The notes under the pieces: model-generated
Database searches by the model: none
Seen by the model: only the letters and a program-made list of their open reading frames with translations
What the model was told of the DNA's origin: nothing
Program-made: the position numbers and the translations under genes
DNA from: an uncultured Lachnospiraceae bacterium
Lineage (GTDB): Bacteria > Bacillota > Clostridia > Lachnospirales > Lachnospiraceae
Length of the DNA stretch: 32,294 bases
NCBI GenBank assembly: GCA_947626285.1
Contig: CANQRR010000038.1
Span: forward strand, 1 to 32,294
Direction: 5' to 3'
Part shown: positions 1 to 9,064 of the stretch, in pieces
Numbering within the stretch: position 1 is the first letter of the stretch
Layout: every line of letters starts with the position of its first letter

Positions 1-583
1 GGATCGTCAGATCCGGCTGCAGGCTTTTCAGGTTGACGGTCCTTGTCCTCACCGATTCCACCCCGTTGGATCTCAGCTTCTCCTGCGACACGTTCAGGTA
101 GCGGGACATCTGCTTCTGGTCGACATCCACGAGAAGCGTCCCATGGTGATAACAATAATCCCCGGAACGGTAAAACGCGTTCCCGGAGAACTTCTTCCCG
201 TCCACGGTAAGATCATTTCGTCCGGTCCTCTCCGCATGAATGCCGAGCTTCCTCACCGCGCGGAGTATGACCTCGGTCTGTCGCTCGACACTGTAGTCCT
301 CCAGGCGCACGCAAAATGTGAAATTCAGGTTTCCCAGATCGTGGAAGACCGCGCCGCCTCCCGACAGGCGGCGGACGAGATATCCGCCCGCCTCCTCCAG
401 CTCCCACACACGGCATTCTTTCCAGCAGTTCTGGTTCTTCCCGATCACAACGGTCTGCCGGTTCTGCCAGAGGAACAGGATACATTCGCCCGGCTCCGTG
501 TGGAAGGTCAGATACTCCTCGACCGCGAGATTTTTATACGGATATTGATTTTCTGTGATATAAACACTGATTCTATTGATCAT
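1..583 (-). CDS. lplA: lipoate-protein ligase A, C-terminus beyond the window edge
   Basis: This enzyme attaches free lipoate, via lipoyl-AMP, to lipoyl domains such as GcvH. About 194 residues are visible of a family that is usually near 330, and the gene runs off the left edge. Reading from ATG at 583-581, the protein begins MINRISVYITENQYPYKNLA. It carries the family signature RRLSGGGAVFHD at residues 71-82, then NLNFTF. The lysine before FSGNA (about residue 131, in NDLTVDGKKFSGNA) matches the lipoyl-AMP-contacting lysine region of LplA. It lies 92 nt after gcvPB on the same strand, so it probably serves the lipoylation of the GcvH encoded in the same run. No de novo lipoyl synthase is visible here. 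The call is firm; lplA versus lplJ naming is less so. Confidence 0.93.
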   Translation of the reverse strand, partial: MINRISVYITENQYPYKNLAVEEYLTFHTEPGECILFLWQNRQTVVIGKNQNCWKECRVWELEEAGGYLVRRLSGGGAVFHDLGNLNFTFCVRLEDYSVERQTEVILRAVRKLGIHAERTGRNDLTVDGKKFSGNAFYRSGDYCYHHGTLLVDVDQKQMSRYLNVSQEKLRSNGVESVRTRTVNLKSLQPDLTI

Positions 584-675
584 CTCTGATAACCGTCTCC
601 GTTCCGTGTGTCAATGCGCGGGGCACTTTCCGGCGTGCTCCCCGGACACGACGCCGCGGATGCAATCCTCCTGTA

Positions 676-2130
676 TCACTGCGCTGGGTTCCTTACGGCG
701 TCGGGAAAAAAGTACCGCAGCACCGGCTTTCTTGCCGCCTGCACCTCATCCGGTCTCCGGATATAAGCGTGCACGGGCGCCTCATGCAGCCGGAGCGCAT
801 CCTTCTTCGCGCAGTCATAAATTTCCCGGAACGCCCGGATCGCCTCATCCAGCGTCTCCCTGCTCTCCGTCTCCGTGGGCTCCACCATCAGCGCCTCATG
901 GACGATCAGCGGGAAATACATGGTAGGCGGATGGATCCCGTAATCCAGAAGCGCCTTCGCCACGTCCATCGCCGTGACATCCGCATCGTGCTTCATGTTC
1001 TCCAGGCACATGACAAACTCATGCATGCAGGTCTCCGGATAGGCCATGGGATAGATATCCTGCAGCTTGCGCATCATGTAGTTCGCATTCAGGACCGCGT
1101 TGCGGGAGGCGTCCCTGACCCCCTCTCTTCCGAGCACCAGAAGATAGGTCAAAGCCTTGACAACCACAAGGAAATTCCCGTAAAACATCTTCACTCTGCC
1201 CACGGACCGCCTCGGCGCCGTAAACGTATATCCCGCCTCGCTCTTTGCCGGCTGCAGACCGGGAAGGAATTCCTTCAGAAACGCCTTGCAGCCGACCGGG
1301 CCGCTGCCGGGACCGCCGCCGCCATGTGGCGTGGAGAAGGTCTTGTGCAGGTTGATGTGCATCACGTCAAACCCCATATCTCCCGGTCGCGCGATCCCCA
1401 TGACCGCGTTCAGATTCGCCCCGTCGTAGTAGGCGAGTCCGCCCGCCTCGTGGACGATCGAGGTGATCGCGAGAATATTTTTGTCAAACAGCCCCACGGT
1501 GTTCGGATTCGTGAGCATCAGCCCGGCTGTGTCCTCCCCCGCTGCCTCGCGCAGCTTTTCCAGATCCACACACCCGTCCTCCCCGGACGGAATATTGACC
1601 ACCTCGAAGCCTGCCATGGCCGCGCTCGCGGGGTTGGTCCCGTGCGCGGAATCCGGCACGATGATCTTCGTGCGCTTTTTGTCGCCCCTGCTGTCGTGAT
1701 ACGCCTTGATCAGGAGAAGGCCGGTAAACTCGCCGTGCGCGCCTGCCGCCGGCTGCATCGTCATATCGTCCATTCCGGTGATCTCAAGCAGCATCTGCTT
1801 CGCCGCATCCAGCACCTTCATGCAGCCCTGCACGGTATCCTCCGGCTGCAAGGGATGGATGTCGGTAAATCCGGGAAGCGCCGCCGCTTCCTCGTTTACC
1901 TTTGGATTATATTTCATGGTACAGGAGCCGAGCGGATAGAATCCGTTGTTTACCCCGTGCACCTGTCCGGCAAGCTCCGTGTAATGACGGCTGATCTCAT
2001 TCTCCGACACGTGCGGCAAGCGAAGCGGCAGCCCGCGCCCCGGCACGTCAAGACAAATCTCCGGCACATCGCAGTCCGGAAGGATCGTACAGCGCTGCCC
2101 TTCCATGCCCCTCTCAAATATCAGCTTCAT
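676..2130 (-). CDS. gcvPB: glycine dehydrogenase (decarboxylating) subunit 2
   Basis: This is the PLP-binding half of the split P-protein, which decarboxylates glycine and passes aminomethyl to the lipoyl arm of GcvH. It is 484 residues long, normal for the subunit. The PLP lysine is K263 in HINLHKTFSTPHGGGGPGSG, followed by the glycine-rich loop typical of P-proteins. The N-terminal part has the conserved FYPLGSCTMKYNP segment at residues 64-76. The start has a strong AAAGGAGG site, and the first 17 nt overlap the end of gcvPA, so the two subunits are translationally coupled. The split alpha/beta architecture is typical of Firmicutes and archaea, whereas proteobacteria have one fused chain. 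No damage was seen. Confidence 0.97.
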   Translation of the reverse strand: MKLIFERGMEGQRCTILPDCDVPEICLDVPGRGLPLRLPHVSENEISRHYTELAGQVHGVNNGFYPLGSCTMKYNPKVNEEAAALPGFTDIHPLQPEDTVQGCMKVLDAAKQMLLEITGMDDMTMQPAAGAHGEFTGLLLIKAYHDSRGDKKRTKIIVPDSAHGTNPASAAMAGFEVVNIPSGEDGCVDLEKLREAAGEDTAGLMLTNPNTVGLFDKNILAITSIVHEAGGLAYYDGANLNAVMGIARPGDMGFDVMHINLHKTFSTPHGGGGPGSGPVGCKAFLKEFLPGLQPAKSEAGYTFTAPRRSVGRVKMFYGNFLVVVKALTYLLVLGREGVRDASRNAVLNANYMMRKLQDIYPMAYPETCMHEFVMCLENMKHDADVTAMDVAKALLDYGIHPPTMYFPLIVHEALMVEPTETESRETLDEAIRAFREIYDCAKKDALRLHEAPVHAYIRRPDEVQAARKPVLRYFFPDAVRNPAQ

Positions 2131-3439
2131 GGCTTACCTCCTTTACGATCGCTGCCAGCCGGTCCATCTCCTCCCTGGTGTTTTTCTCCGTCGCGCACCA
2201 GAGAATCTCGTGATCATTTACCGGCAGACCTCCTAAAAAGCCTTCCTTCTGCAAGGCCGCAAGAATATCATCCGACCTTTTCTCCGACACAGTCACAAAT
2301 TCATGGAAGAACGGCTGCGCATACTTCAGGTACAGCCCTGCCTCCTCCAGCTTCCGCTGCAGGTAATGCGCCTTCGAAATGCACAGGGAAGCCGCCTGCT
2401 TCAGGCCCTGCGCCCCCATCGCGGCCAGATAAACGCCCGCCGTCAGCGCGCAGAGCGCCTGGTTGGAGCAGATATTGCTGCTCGCCTTTTCCCTGCGGAT
2501 ATGCTGCTCTCTCGCCTGCAGCGTCAGCACGAATGCCCTTGCGCCCTCGCGGTCGAGAGTCTCTCCGACGATCCTTCCCGGCAGCTTCCGCACCATCCTG
2601 TCCCGCGCCGCCATAAAGCCCAGATACGGTCCGCCGAAGGCAAGACCGAGGCCGAGAGGATGTCCCTCGCCCACCGCAATATCCGCGCCGCACTCGGCCG
2701 GACTTTTCAGGACTGCCAGCGCGATCGGATTGCATCCCATGATAAATTTCGCCCCTGCCTCGTGTACGATCGTTCCCAGCAATCCGGCATCCTCAATGAT
2801 ACCATAATAATTCGGATATTGCATCAGGAAACACGCGCTCGTCTCATTCAGGTTCCGCCTCAGCGCCTCCACATCCGTCGCGCCGTCCTTCTCCGGGATG
2901 AGGACCACCTTCGTATTGCTCCCATAGCAGTAGGTTCGGACGACCTCGATTACCTGCGGGTGAACCGCCGCGGAGACAAGCACGGTCTGTCTCCCGCGCT
3001 CCCTGCACATTGCCGCGGCCTCCGCGGCCGCGGTCCCTCCGTCGTACACAGACGCATTGCCGGCATCCATCCCGGTAAGCTCGCAGATCATCGTCTGATA
3101 CTCAAAGATAGACTGCAGAATCCCCTGGCTGATCTCAGCCTGATACGGGGTGTAGGCTGTCACAAATTCTTCCTTTGCGCTTACGCTCTTCACGATCGCC
3201 GGTATGTAATGGTTGTATGCCCCTGCCCCTCGGAAGATGTGGCGGAAACGGACGTTTTTATCCGCCATCTCCTCAATCCTGCCAAATGCCTCCATCTCCG
3301 ACATGCCGTCCGGCAGCTTCAGTTCCCCGGTCTTTACTTCCTCCGGGATATGCGAGAACAGCGCGTCAAAGCTGTCAAATCCGATCTCGTGAAGCATACG
3401 TCTCTGTTCTTCCGGCGTATTCGACAAATAGGATCCCAT
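2114..3439 (-). CDS. gcvPA: glycine dehydrogenase (decarboxylating) subunit 1
   Basis: This is the N-terminal half of the split P-protein. It forms the heterotetramer with GcvPB but does not carry the PLP lysine. It has 441 residues, as usual. It starts MGSYLSNTPEEQRRMLHEIG behind GGGAGGAG and shows the conserved AYTPYQAEISQG, YDGGTAAAEAA and FGGPYLGF segments of this subunit. It follows gcvH by 25 nt and overlaps gcvPB. The start is supported both by the ribosome-binding site and by alignment with the usual MxxYxxxTxEEQ beginning of the family. Confidence 0.97.
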   Translation of the reverse strand: MGSYLSNTPEEQRRMLHEIGFDSFDALFSHIPEEVKTGELKLPDGMSEMEAFGRIEEMADKNVRFRHIFRGAGAYNHYIPAIVKSVSAKEEFVTAYTPYQAEISQGILQSIFEYQTMICELTGMDAGNASVYDGGTAAAEAAAMCRERGRQTVLVSAAVHPQVIEVVRTYCYGSNTKVVLIPEKDGATDVEALRRNLNETSACFLMQYPNYYGIIEDAGLLGTIVHEAGAKFIMGCNPIALAVLKSPAECGADIAVGEGHPLGLGLAFGGPYLGFMAARDRMVRKLPGRIVGETLDREGARAFVLTLQAREQHIRREKASSNICSNQALCALTAGVYLAAMGAQGLKQAASLCISKAHYLQRKLEEAGLYLKYAQPFFHEFVTVSEKRSDDILAALQKEGFLGGLPVNDHEILWCATEKNTREEMDRLAAIVKEVSHEADI

Positions 3440-3464
3440 ACGATCTCCTCCCAGACCTCAGATT

Positions 3465-3845
3465 TTATTCCTCGCTCTCATAGAAGCGGATATAGGCGTC
3501 CGCCTCCATCAGTTCTTCTTTCTCTGTAATGTTTTCCACCTTGATCAGCCACGCGCCGTAGGGATCCTCATTCATCCTCTCAGGCGCGTCGAGCAGCTCC
3601 TCGTTCACCTCCGCCACCACGCCGGAAACCGGAGAAAATACATCGGAGACCGCCTTGACCGACTCCACATCCGAGAAGGCTTCCCCAGCCGTCACCTCGT
3701 CGCCCGCCTCGGGGAGATTGACAAAGACAAGGTCTCCAAGGGCGTCCTGCGCGTAGTCCGTCAGCCCGATCAGCGCCGTCTTTTCATCAAGGAATTTTAC
3801 CCATTCATGGGATTTGCTGTAATAAAGATCTGTTGGATGGTTCAT
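3465..3845 (-). CDS. gcvH: glycine cleavage system H protein
   Basis: GcvH is the lipoyl carrier that shuttles aminomethyl and hydrogen between the P, T and L proteins. It has 126 residues, a normal length. The lipoylation site is K64 in [17 protein letters not shown], and SHEWVKF near the N-terminus is the usual strand. Its ATG overlaps the TGA of gcvT as ATGA, so translation is coupled. No dihydrolipoamide dehydrogenase (L protein) gene is present in the visible part, so it must be encoded elsewhere or beyond the left edge. Confidence 0.97.
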   Translation of the reverse strand: MNHPTDLYYSKSHEWVKFLDEKTALIGLTDYAQDALGDLVFVNLPEAGDEVTAGEAFSDVESVKAVSDVFSPVSGVVAEVNEELLDAPERMNEDPYGAWLIKVENITEKEELMEADAYIRFYESEE

Positions 3846-4951
3846 AGCGATACCTCTCTCTCATTTTTGTTTTTTTGATAAAAGGGAAGCGCGACAACCT
3901 CCGCCGCCACTCTTCTTCCCCTCACATCGACCTCGACCGCCGTCCCCGGCTTTGTGTGATCCGTCCCGAGCAGCGCCATGGCTACGGGCTCCTTCAGGTA
4001 CGGGGCAAACGTTCCCGATGTGGTGACTCCCACCTTTTCACCGCCGGCATAGACATCCAGATGCTCCCTCAGGATTCCTCTTCCCGTGGCTTTCAGTCCC
4101 ACGCGCTTTCGCCCCGGCGCGCCTCCCCGCTCCAGCGCCTGCCTGCCGATGAACGCTTCTTTTCCCAGCCTGACAAAGGCGCCAAGACCCGCCTCGAGCG
4201 GAGTGATCTCATCGTCCATCTCATGGCCGTACAGCGGCATGGCCGCCTCAAGGCGCAGGGTGTCCCTGGCCCCAAGCCCGCAGCAGATCAGGCCTTCCTC
4301 CTTCCCCGTCTCCAGAAGCAGCTCCCACAGTTTCTCCGCCTCCTCCGGCGCGAGATAGAACTCAAATCCATCCTCCCCCGTATACCCGGTTCTGGAGATG
4401 ATGCAGTCCATCCCCGCGATCCGGCAGTGGAACTTGCAGCTGTAATATTTCACGGGAATCTGCTCCTCGCCTGCGAGTTTTTTTAAGATTTCCGGCGCCT
4501 TCGGCCCCTGCAGCGCGATCTGGGCCACCTGATCCGAAAGATCCGTAAAGACCGCGTCGCCAAAGGCATGCTCTTTCATCCACGCGAAATCCTTATCCTT
4601 ATTTGCAGCATTTACCACGATAAAGTAGTGGTCGTCTCTCACCTTGTAGACGATGAGATCGTCAACCACGCCTCCCGCCTCATTGCACATCGGACTGTAC
4701 CGCGCCTGCCCGTCATACATGACCGTGTAATCGTTTGTCAGCATATGGTTCAGATTCTTCCGCGCGTCCTTCCCGATGCAGCTGATCTCCCCCATATGGG
4801 ATACGTCAAACAGGCCGCAGGTCGTTCGGACCGCCATATGCTCGGCGATCACCCCTGTCCCGTACTGCACGGGGAGCAGATAGCCCGCAAAGGGAACCAT
4901 CTTCCCTCCATGCCTCATATGCGCGTCATACAATGGCGTCTTTTTTTCCAT
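3842..4951 (-). CDS. gcvT: glycine cleavage system aminomethyltransferase (T protein)
   Basis: GcvT transfers the aminomethyl carbon from GcvH to tetrahydrofolate, giving methylene-THF and ammonia. The chosen start (ATG at 4951, [20 protein letters not shown]) sits behind AGGAGGAAGGAAG and gives 369 residues, the family norm. The open frame extends 41 codons further upstream, but that stretch has no family similarity and overlaps a structured leader. Recognisable segments are [22 protein letters not shown] and the C-terminal domain with EVVALPFY. It is the first gene of the gcvT-H-PA-PB-lplA group, 180 nt after the class III aminotransferase. Confidence 0.96.
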   Translation of the reverse strand: MEKKTPLYDAHMRHGGKMVPFAGYLLPVQYGTGVIAEHMAVRTTCGLFDVSHMGEISCIGKDARKNLNHMLTNDYTVMYDGQARYSPMCNEAGGVVDDLIVYKVRDDHYFIVVNAANKDKDFAWMKEHAFGDAVFTDLSDQVAQIALQGPKAPEILKKLAGEEQIPVKYYSCKFHCRIAGMDCIISRTGYTGEDGFEFYLAPEEAEKLWELLLETGKEEGLICCGLGARDTLRLEAAMPLYGHEMDDEITPLEAGLGAFVRLGKEAFIGRQALERGGAPGRKRVGLKATGRGILREHLDVYAGGEKVGVTTSGTFAPYLKEPVAMALLGTDHTKPGTAVEVDVRGRRVAAEVVALPFYQKNKNEREVSL

Positions 4952-4997
4952 CTTCCTTCCTCCTGTACCCCACGATTTTTGAATCAAAATACACATC

Positions 4998-5072
4998 GCC
5001 GGCCGTCCCGCCGGCAGAAAGCTTCCTTCGGGGATCGGAAGCGCCCTGTGTTGAAAAAGCCAGACGGCCGGC
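4998..5072 (-). promoter_or_regulatory. structured leader upstream of gcvT, possible terminator/attenuator
   Basis: A 10-bp arm at 4998-5007 (GCCGGCCGTC) is exactly complementary to 5063-5072. Between the arms is a 6-bp hairpin (5021-5026 with 5037-5042). The 4998-5003 arm can instead pair with 5010-5015. On the minus strand the first-transcribed arm can form a short hairpin (5068-5072 with 5059-5063) followed directly by five U, a small terminator-like element. These pairings are mutually exclusive. The sequence does not match the glycine riboswitch consensus as I know it. Confidence 0.45.
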
Positions 5073-5102
5073 AAGATTGCTCTTAAACCGACCGCCTCGT
5101 CC

Positions 5103-5131
5103 TATAGAAATAATCCGGAAACCGTGATCAA
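5103..5131 (-). promoter_or_regulatory. candidate promoter for the gcvT group
   Basis: Reading the minus strand, TTGATC (5131-5126) is followed after exactly 17 nt by TCTATA (5108-5103). It overlaps the last base before the aminotransferase stop. The match is moderate and unsupported by anything else, so the gcv genes may instead be read through from upstream. Confidence 0.35.
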
Positions 5132-6472
5132 CTACTGCATATAGAAAGGATCCGTCTCCACTTCCTGAATGACCGCTTCCAGCTTGTCCAGCTCCTCCAG
5201 AAGCTGTTCCTCCGTGATGATCAGCGGCGGATTGCAGAGCACCATGTTTTCATGGCCGAAGGTCAGAAAACCTTTGTCCCGCAGGGAAGCGATGATCCGC
5301 GGCAGCTTCCCGTACGGATCCTGTCCGTATGGAACGATGGGCTCTTTGGTCTTTTTGTCCTTCACGAACTCCACGCAGGAGAAAAGGCCGATGTGTCTGA
5401 CGTCGCCGACACAGTTATATTTATCACGAAATTCATCCAGCTTCTCAGCCAGCACCGCACCGACTTTATTGACATTTTCGAGAATGTGCGCCTTGTCGTA
5501 ATAATTGACGCAGGCCACGCCCGCCGCACAGGCCAGCGGATGACCGCAGTAGGTAAGTCCGCAGGAAAGGGTATGGTCGTCGAAGTAAGCGGCGATCTCC
5601 TTGCTCACGCAGGCGCCTCCCAGCTGGATATAACCGCAGGTCACGCCCTTGGCGAAGGTGACGATATCCGGCTTCACGTCAAAATTCATAAAGGCGAACA
5701 TTTTACCCGTTCTGCCAAACCTTGCCATCACCTCGTCGCAGATCATCACGATGCCGAACTCGTCGCACAGCTTCCGGACTCCCTGCAGATAGCCCTTCGG
5801 CGGAATGATAATGCCGTTCGTCCCCGTGATCGTTTCCAGAATAATGGCCGCGATCTGATCTCTGCCTTCATAGATGATCTGCTCCCGCAGCTTGGCGATA
5901 TAGTAGTCCGTCGCTTCTTCCTCGGAGGCAAAGGAGATCTGCTCCCTGTACAGGTAAGGATCGAAAAACTTGATAAATCCGGGGATCCCGGGCTCCAGAG
6001 GAAATCTTCTGGGCTCTCCGGTGGCGTTGCCCGCGCCAAAGGTAGAACCGTGATAGCTTCTGTAACGGCTCATCACCTTGTAGCGCCCGGTGTACATCCG
6101 CGCCATCTTGATGGCGTTTTCGTTGGCGTCGGCGCCGCCGTTCGTGAAAAAGACCTTCCCCATATTGTCAGGCATAAGCTCCACAATCATCTTCGCCAGC
6201 TTCGCCCTGGATTCCACGCCGTATCCGGGCCCCATCCAGGCAAATTTGTCGATCTGCTCCTTCATGGCGTTGTTGATATCCTCATTGCCATACCCCAGAT
6301 TGACGTTGACCTGTGTGGAGGACATATCCGCATACCGGTTTCCGTCATAATCCCACAGATAGATGCCTTCCGCCTTCTCCATCGGAATCGGATCCACATC
6401 CTTCTGTTTTGCCCACGACTGCAAATAATACTTTTTTTGCGTTTCCGCAACCTCTTTCCCTGTCATTCCCAT
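5132..6472 (-). CDS. class III (omega) aminotransferase, PLP-dependent
   Basis: This is a fold-type I omega-aminotransferase that moves an amino group from an omega-amino acid or amine (GABA, beta-alanine, taurine, putrescine type) to a keto acid, leaving a semialdehyde. It has 446 residues. The PLP lysine is K275 in PDIVTFAKGVTCGY, the cofactor-nitrogen aspartate is D246 in MICDEVMARFGRTG, and YHG (140-142) stacks on the ring. It starts behind GGGAG and lies 36 nt after livF. The transporter before it suggests an imported substrate, and the iron-type dehydrogenase in the same run could reduce the product aldehyde. The pairing resembles taurine-to-isethionate or GABA-to-hydroxybutyrate routes, but the substrate cannot be read from the sequence. 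Confidence 0.88.
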   Translation of the reverse strand: MGMTGKEVAETQKKYYLQSWAKQKDVDPIPMEKAEGIYLWDYDGNRYADMSSTQVNVNLGYGNEDINNAMKEQIDKFAWMGPGYGVESRAKLAKMIVELMPDNMGKVFFTNGGADANENAIKMARMYTGRYKVMSRYRSYHGSTFGAGNATGEPRRFPLEPGIPGFIKFFDPYLYREQISFASEEEATDYYIAKLREQIIYEGRDQIAAIILETITGTNGIIIPPKGYLQGVRKLCDEFGIVMICDEVMARFGRTGKMFAFMNFDVKPDIVTFAKGVTCGYIQLGGACVSKEIAAYFDDHTLSCGLTYCGHPLACAAGVACVNYYDKAHILENVNKVGAVLAEKLDEFRDKYNCVGDVRHIGLFSCVEFVKDKKTKEPIVPYGQDPYGKLPRIIASLRDKGFLTFGHENMVLCNPPLIITEEQLLEELDKLEAVIQEVETDPFYMQ

Positions 6473-6508
6473 GAGCGTTGTCTCCCTCTTTTCTTAACAC
6501 TTTATTTT

Positions 6509-7219
6509 TTACGCGCCCAGATACGCTTTTTTTACCTCATCATTCCGCAAAAGCTCCCTGGCATCCCCCGACAGCTTGATCTTTCCCGTCTCCAGCACAT
6601 AGGCTCTGTCGGCCGTCTTCAGCGCCATCTTGGCATTCTGCTCCACCAGAAGGATCGTGATGCCCTGCCGGTTGACCTCCCGGATAATGGCAAAAATCTC
6701 CTGCACCAGAAGCGGGGAGAGTCCCATGGACGGTTCGTCCATCAGGATGATCCTGGGGTCGGACATCAGCGCCCTCCCCACGGCCAACATCTGCTGTTCG
6801 CCGCCGGAAAAGGTTCCCGCAAGCTGGTTCTGCCGCTCCTTTAAGCGGGGGAATCTCTGGAAAACGGCTTCCATGCGCTCCGCCACCTTGTCCTTGTCCT
6901 TCCTCCCATACCGGTAGGCGCCCATTTCCAGGTTTTCCCTCACCGTCATATCCACAAACACATGCCTGCCTTCCGGCACATGTGCTACGCCGTGGGTAAC
7001 GATCCGGCTGGGTTCTTCCTTTAACAGGTCTTTTCCGTCCCACAGCACCGTTCCGCTGGTCGCTTTTTTCAGTCCGGTTATCGTATGCAGGATCGTCGTT
7101 TTGCCCGCGCCGTTGGCTCCGATCAGGGTAACAATCTCACCGTCGTTTACCTCCAAACTGACATTTTCGATGGCCTGGATCACCCCGTAATACACGTTCA
7201 GGTTTTCGACCTTAAGCAT
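6509..7219 (-). CDS. livF: branched-chain/polar amino acid ABC importer, ATPase LivF-type
   Basis: This is one of the two ATP-hydrolysing subunits of a HAAT-family amino acid importer. The start is ATG at 7219 ([20 protein letters not shown]) behind GGGAGGTG, giving 236 residues, the usual LivF size; the longer open frame is upstream read-through. Walker A is GANGAGKTT, the signature is FSGGEQQ, and Walker B is IILMDEPSMGLSP. The ATG overlaps the livG stop by 8 nt. It ends with the LivF-typical short C-terminus (KKAYLGA). Confidence 0.95.
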   Translation of the reverse strand: MLKVENLNVYYGVIQAIENVSLEVNDGEIVTLIGANGAGKTTILHTITGLKKATSGTVLWDGKDLLKEEPSRIVTHGVAHVPEGRHVFVDMTVRENLEMGAYRYGRKDKDKVAERMEAVFQRFPRLKERQNQLAGTFSGGEQQMLAVGRALMSDPRIILMDEPSMGLSPLLVQEIFAIIREVNRQGITILLVEQNAKMALKTADRAYVLETGKIKLSGDARELLRNDEVKKAYLGA

Positions 7220-8018
7220 CGGCCGCACCTCCCTCGTCGTCTTCTTCCATGCCGAGATAAGCCTCGATGACCTCCTTGTTGGAGGCGACCTCCTCCGGTG
7301 TTCCGCTTGCCAGCACCTCGCCGAAATTGAGCACATACACCCTTTCGCAGATACTCATGACAAGGCTCATATCATGCTCGATCAGAAGGATCGGGATCTG
7401 GAATTTCTCCCGCAGCATCTTGATAGACTCCTTTAACTCCGCCGTTTCCACCGGATTCATTCCGGCTGCGGGCTCGTCCAGAAGCAGCAGCTTCATATCC
7501 GTAGCCAGCGCTCTCGCGATCTCCAAAAGCCGCTGTTTGCCGTAAGGCAGATTCTGCGCATACTGGTCGGCAAATTCGTCCAGTCCGAACAGCTTTAAGA
7601 GCTCCATCGCCTTCCCGGTGGTCTCCTGCTCTTCCTTCCAGAACGCCTTCGTCCGGCAGATGGACTGCAGCAGGTTCGCTTTCATGTTCTTGTGGAAGGC
7701 CACCCTCACATTGTCCAGAACAGTCATTTTCTGAAACAGCCGGATGTTCTGAAAGGTCCTGGCGATCCCTTCCGCCACCACCTGATGGGTCTTCAGACCG
7801 TTCATCCGCTTTCCGTTCAGGAAGTAACTGCCGCTCGTCGGTTTGTAGATACCCGTGATCAGGTTAAAGATCGTGGTTTTGCCCGCGCCGTTCGGCCCGA
7901 TCAGACCCACCAGCTCTCCCTTGTATACCTGCAGGTTCACATCGTTGACGGCCTTTAAGCCGCCGAACTGGATCCCCAGGCTTTTGCTTTCCAATACCGG
8001 TACTCTCTCCTCCGCCAT
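7212..8018 (-). CDS. livG: branched-chain/polar amino acid ABC importer, ATPase LivG-type
   Basis: This is the partner ATPase of LivF. Walker A is GPNGAGKTT and Walker B is [13 protein letters not shown], with the LivG-typical long insertion after Walker A ([19 protein letters not shown]). I chose ATG at 8018 ([20 protein letters not shown]) because GGGGTGA sits 5-6 nt before it. A GTG at 8027, overlapping the livM stop, is the alternative and would add three residues. The length is 268 residues. The C-terminus is acidic ([11 protein letters not shown]), longer than usual, and encoded across the overlap with livF. Confidence 0.94.
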   Translation of the reverse strand: MAEERVPVLESKSLGIQFGGLKAVNDVNLQVYKGELVGLIGPNGAGKTTIFNLITGIYKPTSGSYFLNGKRMNGLKTHQVVAEGIARTFQNIRLFQKMTVLDNVRVAFHKNMKANLLQSICRTKAFWKEEQETTGKAMELLKLFGLDEFADQYAQNLPYGKQRLLEIARALATDMKLLLLDEPAAGMNPVETAELKESIKMLREKFQIPILLIEHDMSLVMSICERVYVLNFGEVLASGTPEEVASNKEVIEAYLGMEEDDEGGAADA

Positions 8019-8023
8019 GTCAG

Positions 8024-9046
8024 TCACCCCTTTTCCTTTTTGTTCTTCCCGAGCATCCTGTCAAGGAAGTTCGGCAGTGAGAATTCCCTGCCGCCGAAAA
8101 GGCCGGTGGGCTTGAAGATCATAACCGCCACCAGGATCACCGCGTAGATCAGCATCCGGTAGCTGGCGAACGCCGGAACCACATAGGAGATCAGCTGGGG
8201 CAGCGCGGAGAGTATCGGCGCTACCACAATGGAACCCATCATGGAACCGCTGCCGCCTAGGATCACGATCGCCAGGAATTCCGCCGACTTTGAAAAATTG
8301 AAATAAGTCGGCACCAGCGTCGTGATATAGTGCGCGTAAATGGCGCCCGCCACGCCGGCAAAGAAGGCGGAGATCGTAAAGGTGAGCACCTTGGTCTTCG
8401 TCACATTAATTCCGGAAGCGGCGGCGGCGATCCTGTCCTCACGTATGGAAATAAGCGCCCTGCCATACCCCGACCGGATGTAGCAGTACATGATAAAAAT
8501 ACAGATCACCATCGTAAAGTATACATAGTGGAAATCCGAAACCTTCGCGATCCCCGCAAAGGATTTGCCGAAGGTGGCGCTTCCGGTAATGGCCGGAATG
8601 CCGAAGTTGCTTAGGACGACACGCACGATCTCGGCCACCGCCACCGTGACGATGCAAAGATAGTCGCCGCTCAAGCGAAGCGCCGGAATGCCTACCAGGA
8701 TCCCGACAATACCGGCCGCGATGCCGCCCACCAGGATCGCAATGAGGAAGAGTACAAGGGAGGGCAGCTCCATGTTATCCTTTATCAGCGTAGTCACGAT
8801 CGCAGACAGATAAGCGCCGATCGACATAAAGCCCGCGTGCCCCAGGGAAAACTCTCCCATATAACCGGTCAGCAGATTTAAGGAGCACACGATGATCGTG
8901 TAAAACATCCCGATGACGATCAGCCCGTTGAAGTAGACCGCTTTCTTTCCAAGCAGACTGGTGTCAAACAGCAGGCAGAGCAGCAGAAAGCCAAGTATAA
9001 CGGCCGCAAAACAGATTCCATAATTTCTTTTCATTTTTCCTGGCAT
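8024..9046 (-). CDS. livM: branched-chain/polar amino acid ABC importer, permease LivM-type
   Basis: This is one of the two membrane subunits. It has 340 residues with roughly nine to ten hydrophobic segments, the family motif [20 protein letters not shown] (about residues 59-78) and the permease coupling region with [17 protein letters not shown]. It starts behind GGAAGG and follows livH by 18 nt. It ends with a basic tail, KNKKEKG. Nothing unusual was seen. Confidence 0.95.
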   Translation of the reverse strand: MPGKMKRNYGICFAAVILGFLLLCLLFDTSLLGKKAVYFNGLIVIGMFYTIIVCSLNLLTGYMGEFSLGHAGFMSIGAYLSAIVTTLIKDNMELPSLVLFLIAILVGGIAAGIVGILVGIPALRLSGDYLCIVTVAVAEIVRVVLSNFGIPAITGSATFGKSFAGIAKVSDFHYVYFTMVICIFIMYCYIRSGYGRALISIREDRIAAAASGINVTKTKVLTFTISAFFAGVAGAIYAHYITTLVPTYFNFSKSAEFLAIVILGGSGSMMGSIVVAPILSALPQLISYVVPAFASYRMLIYAVILVAVMIFKPTGLFGGREFSLPNFLDRMLGKNKKEKG

Positions 9047-9064
9047 GGTCTTCCTTCCTTTCCG

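Noticed and set aside
769-2616. Long plus-strand open frame (615 codons) across the gcvP genes
   Set aside because: It is antisense to two well-conserved glycine decarboxylase subunits, has arginine/histidine-rich composition typical of shadow frames in GC-rich DNA, and has no ribosome-binding site or family match.
4952-5131. Glycine riboswitch upstream of gcvT
   Set aside because: I looked for the paired aptamer core motifs in the minus-strand leader and did not find them; only GC-rich stems are present.
5252-6844. Plus-strand 530-codon open frame
   Set aside because: It is a shadow of the class III aminotransferase and livF; it shows no recognisable domain.
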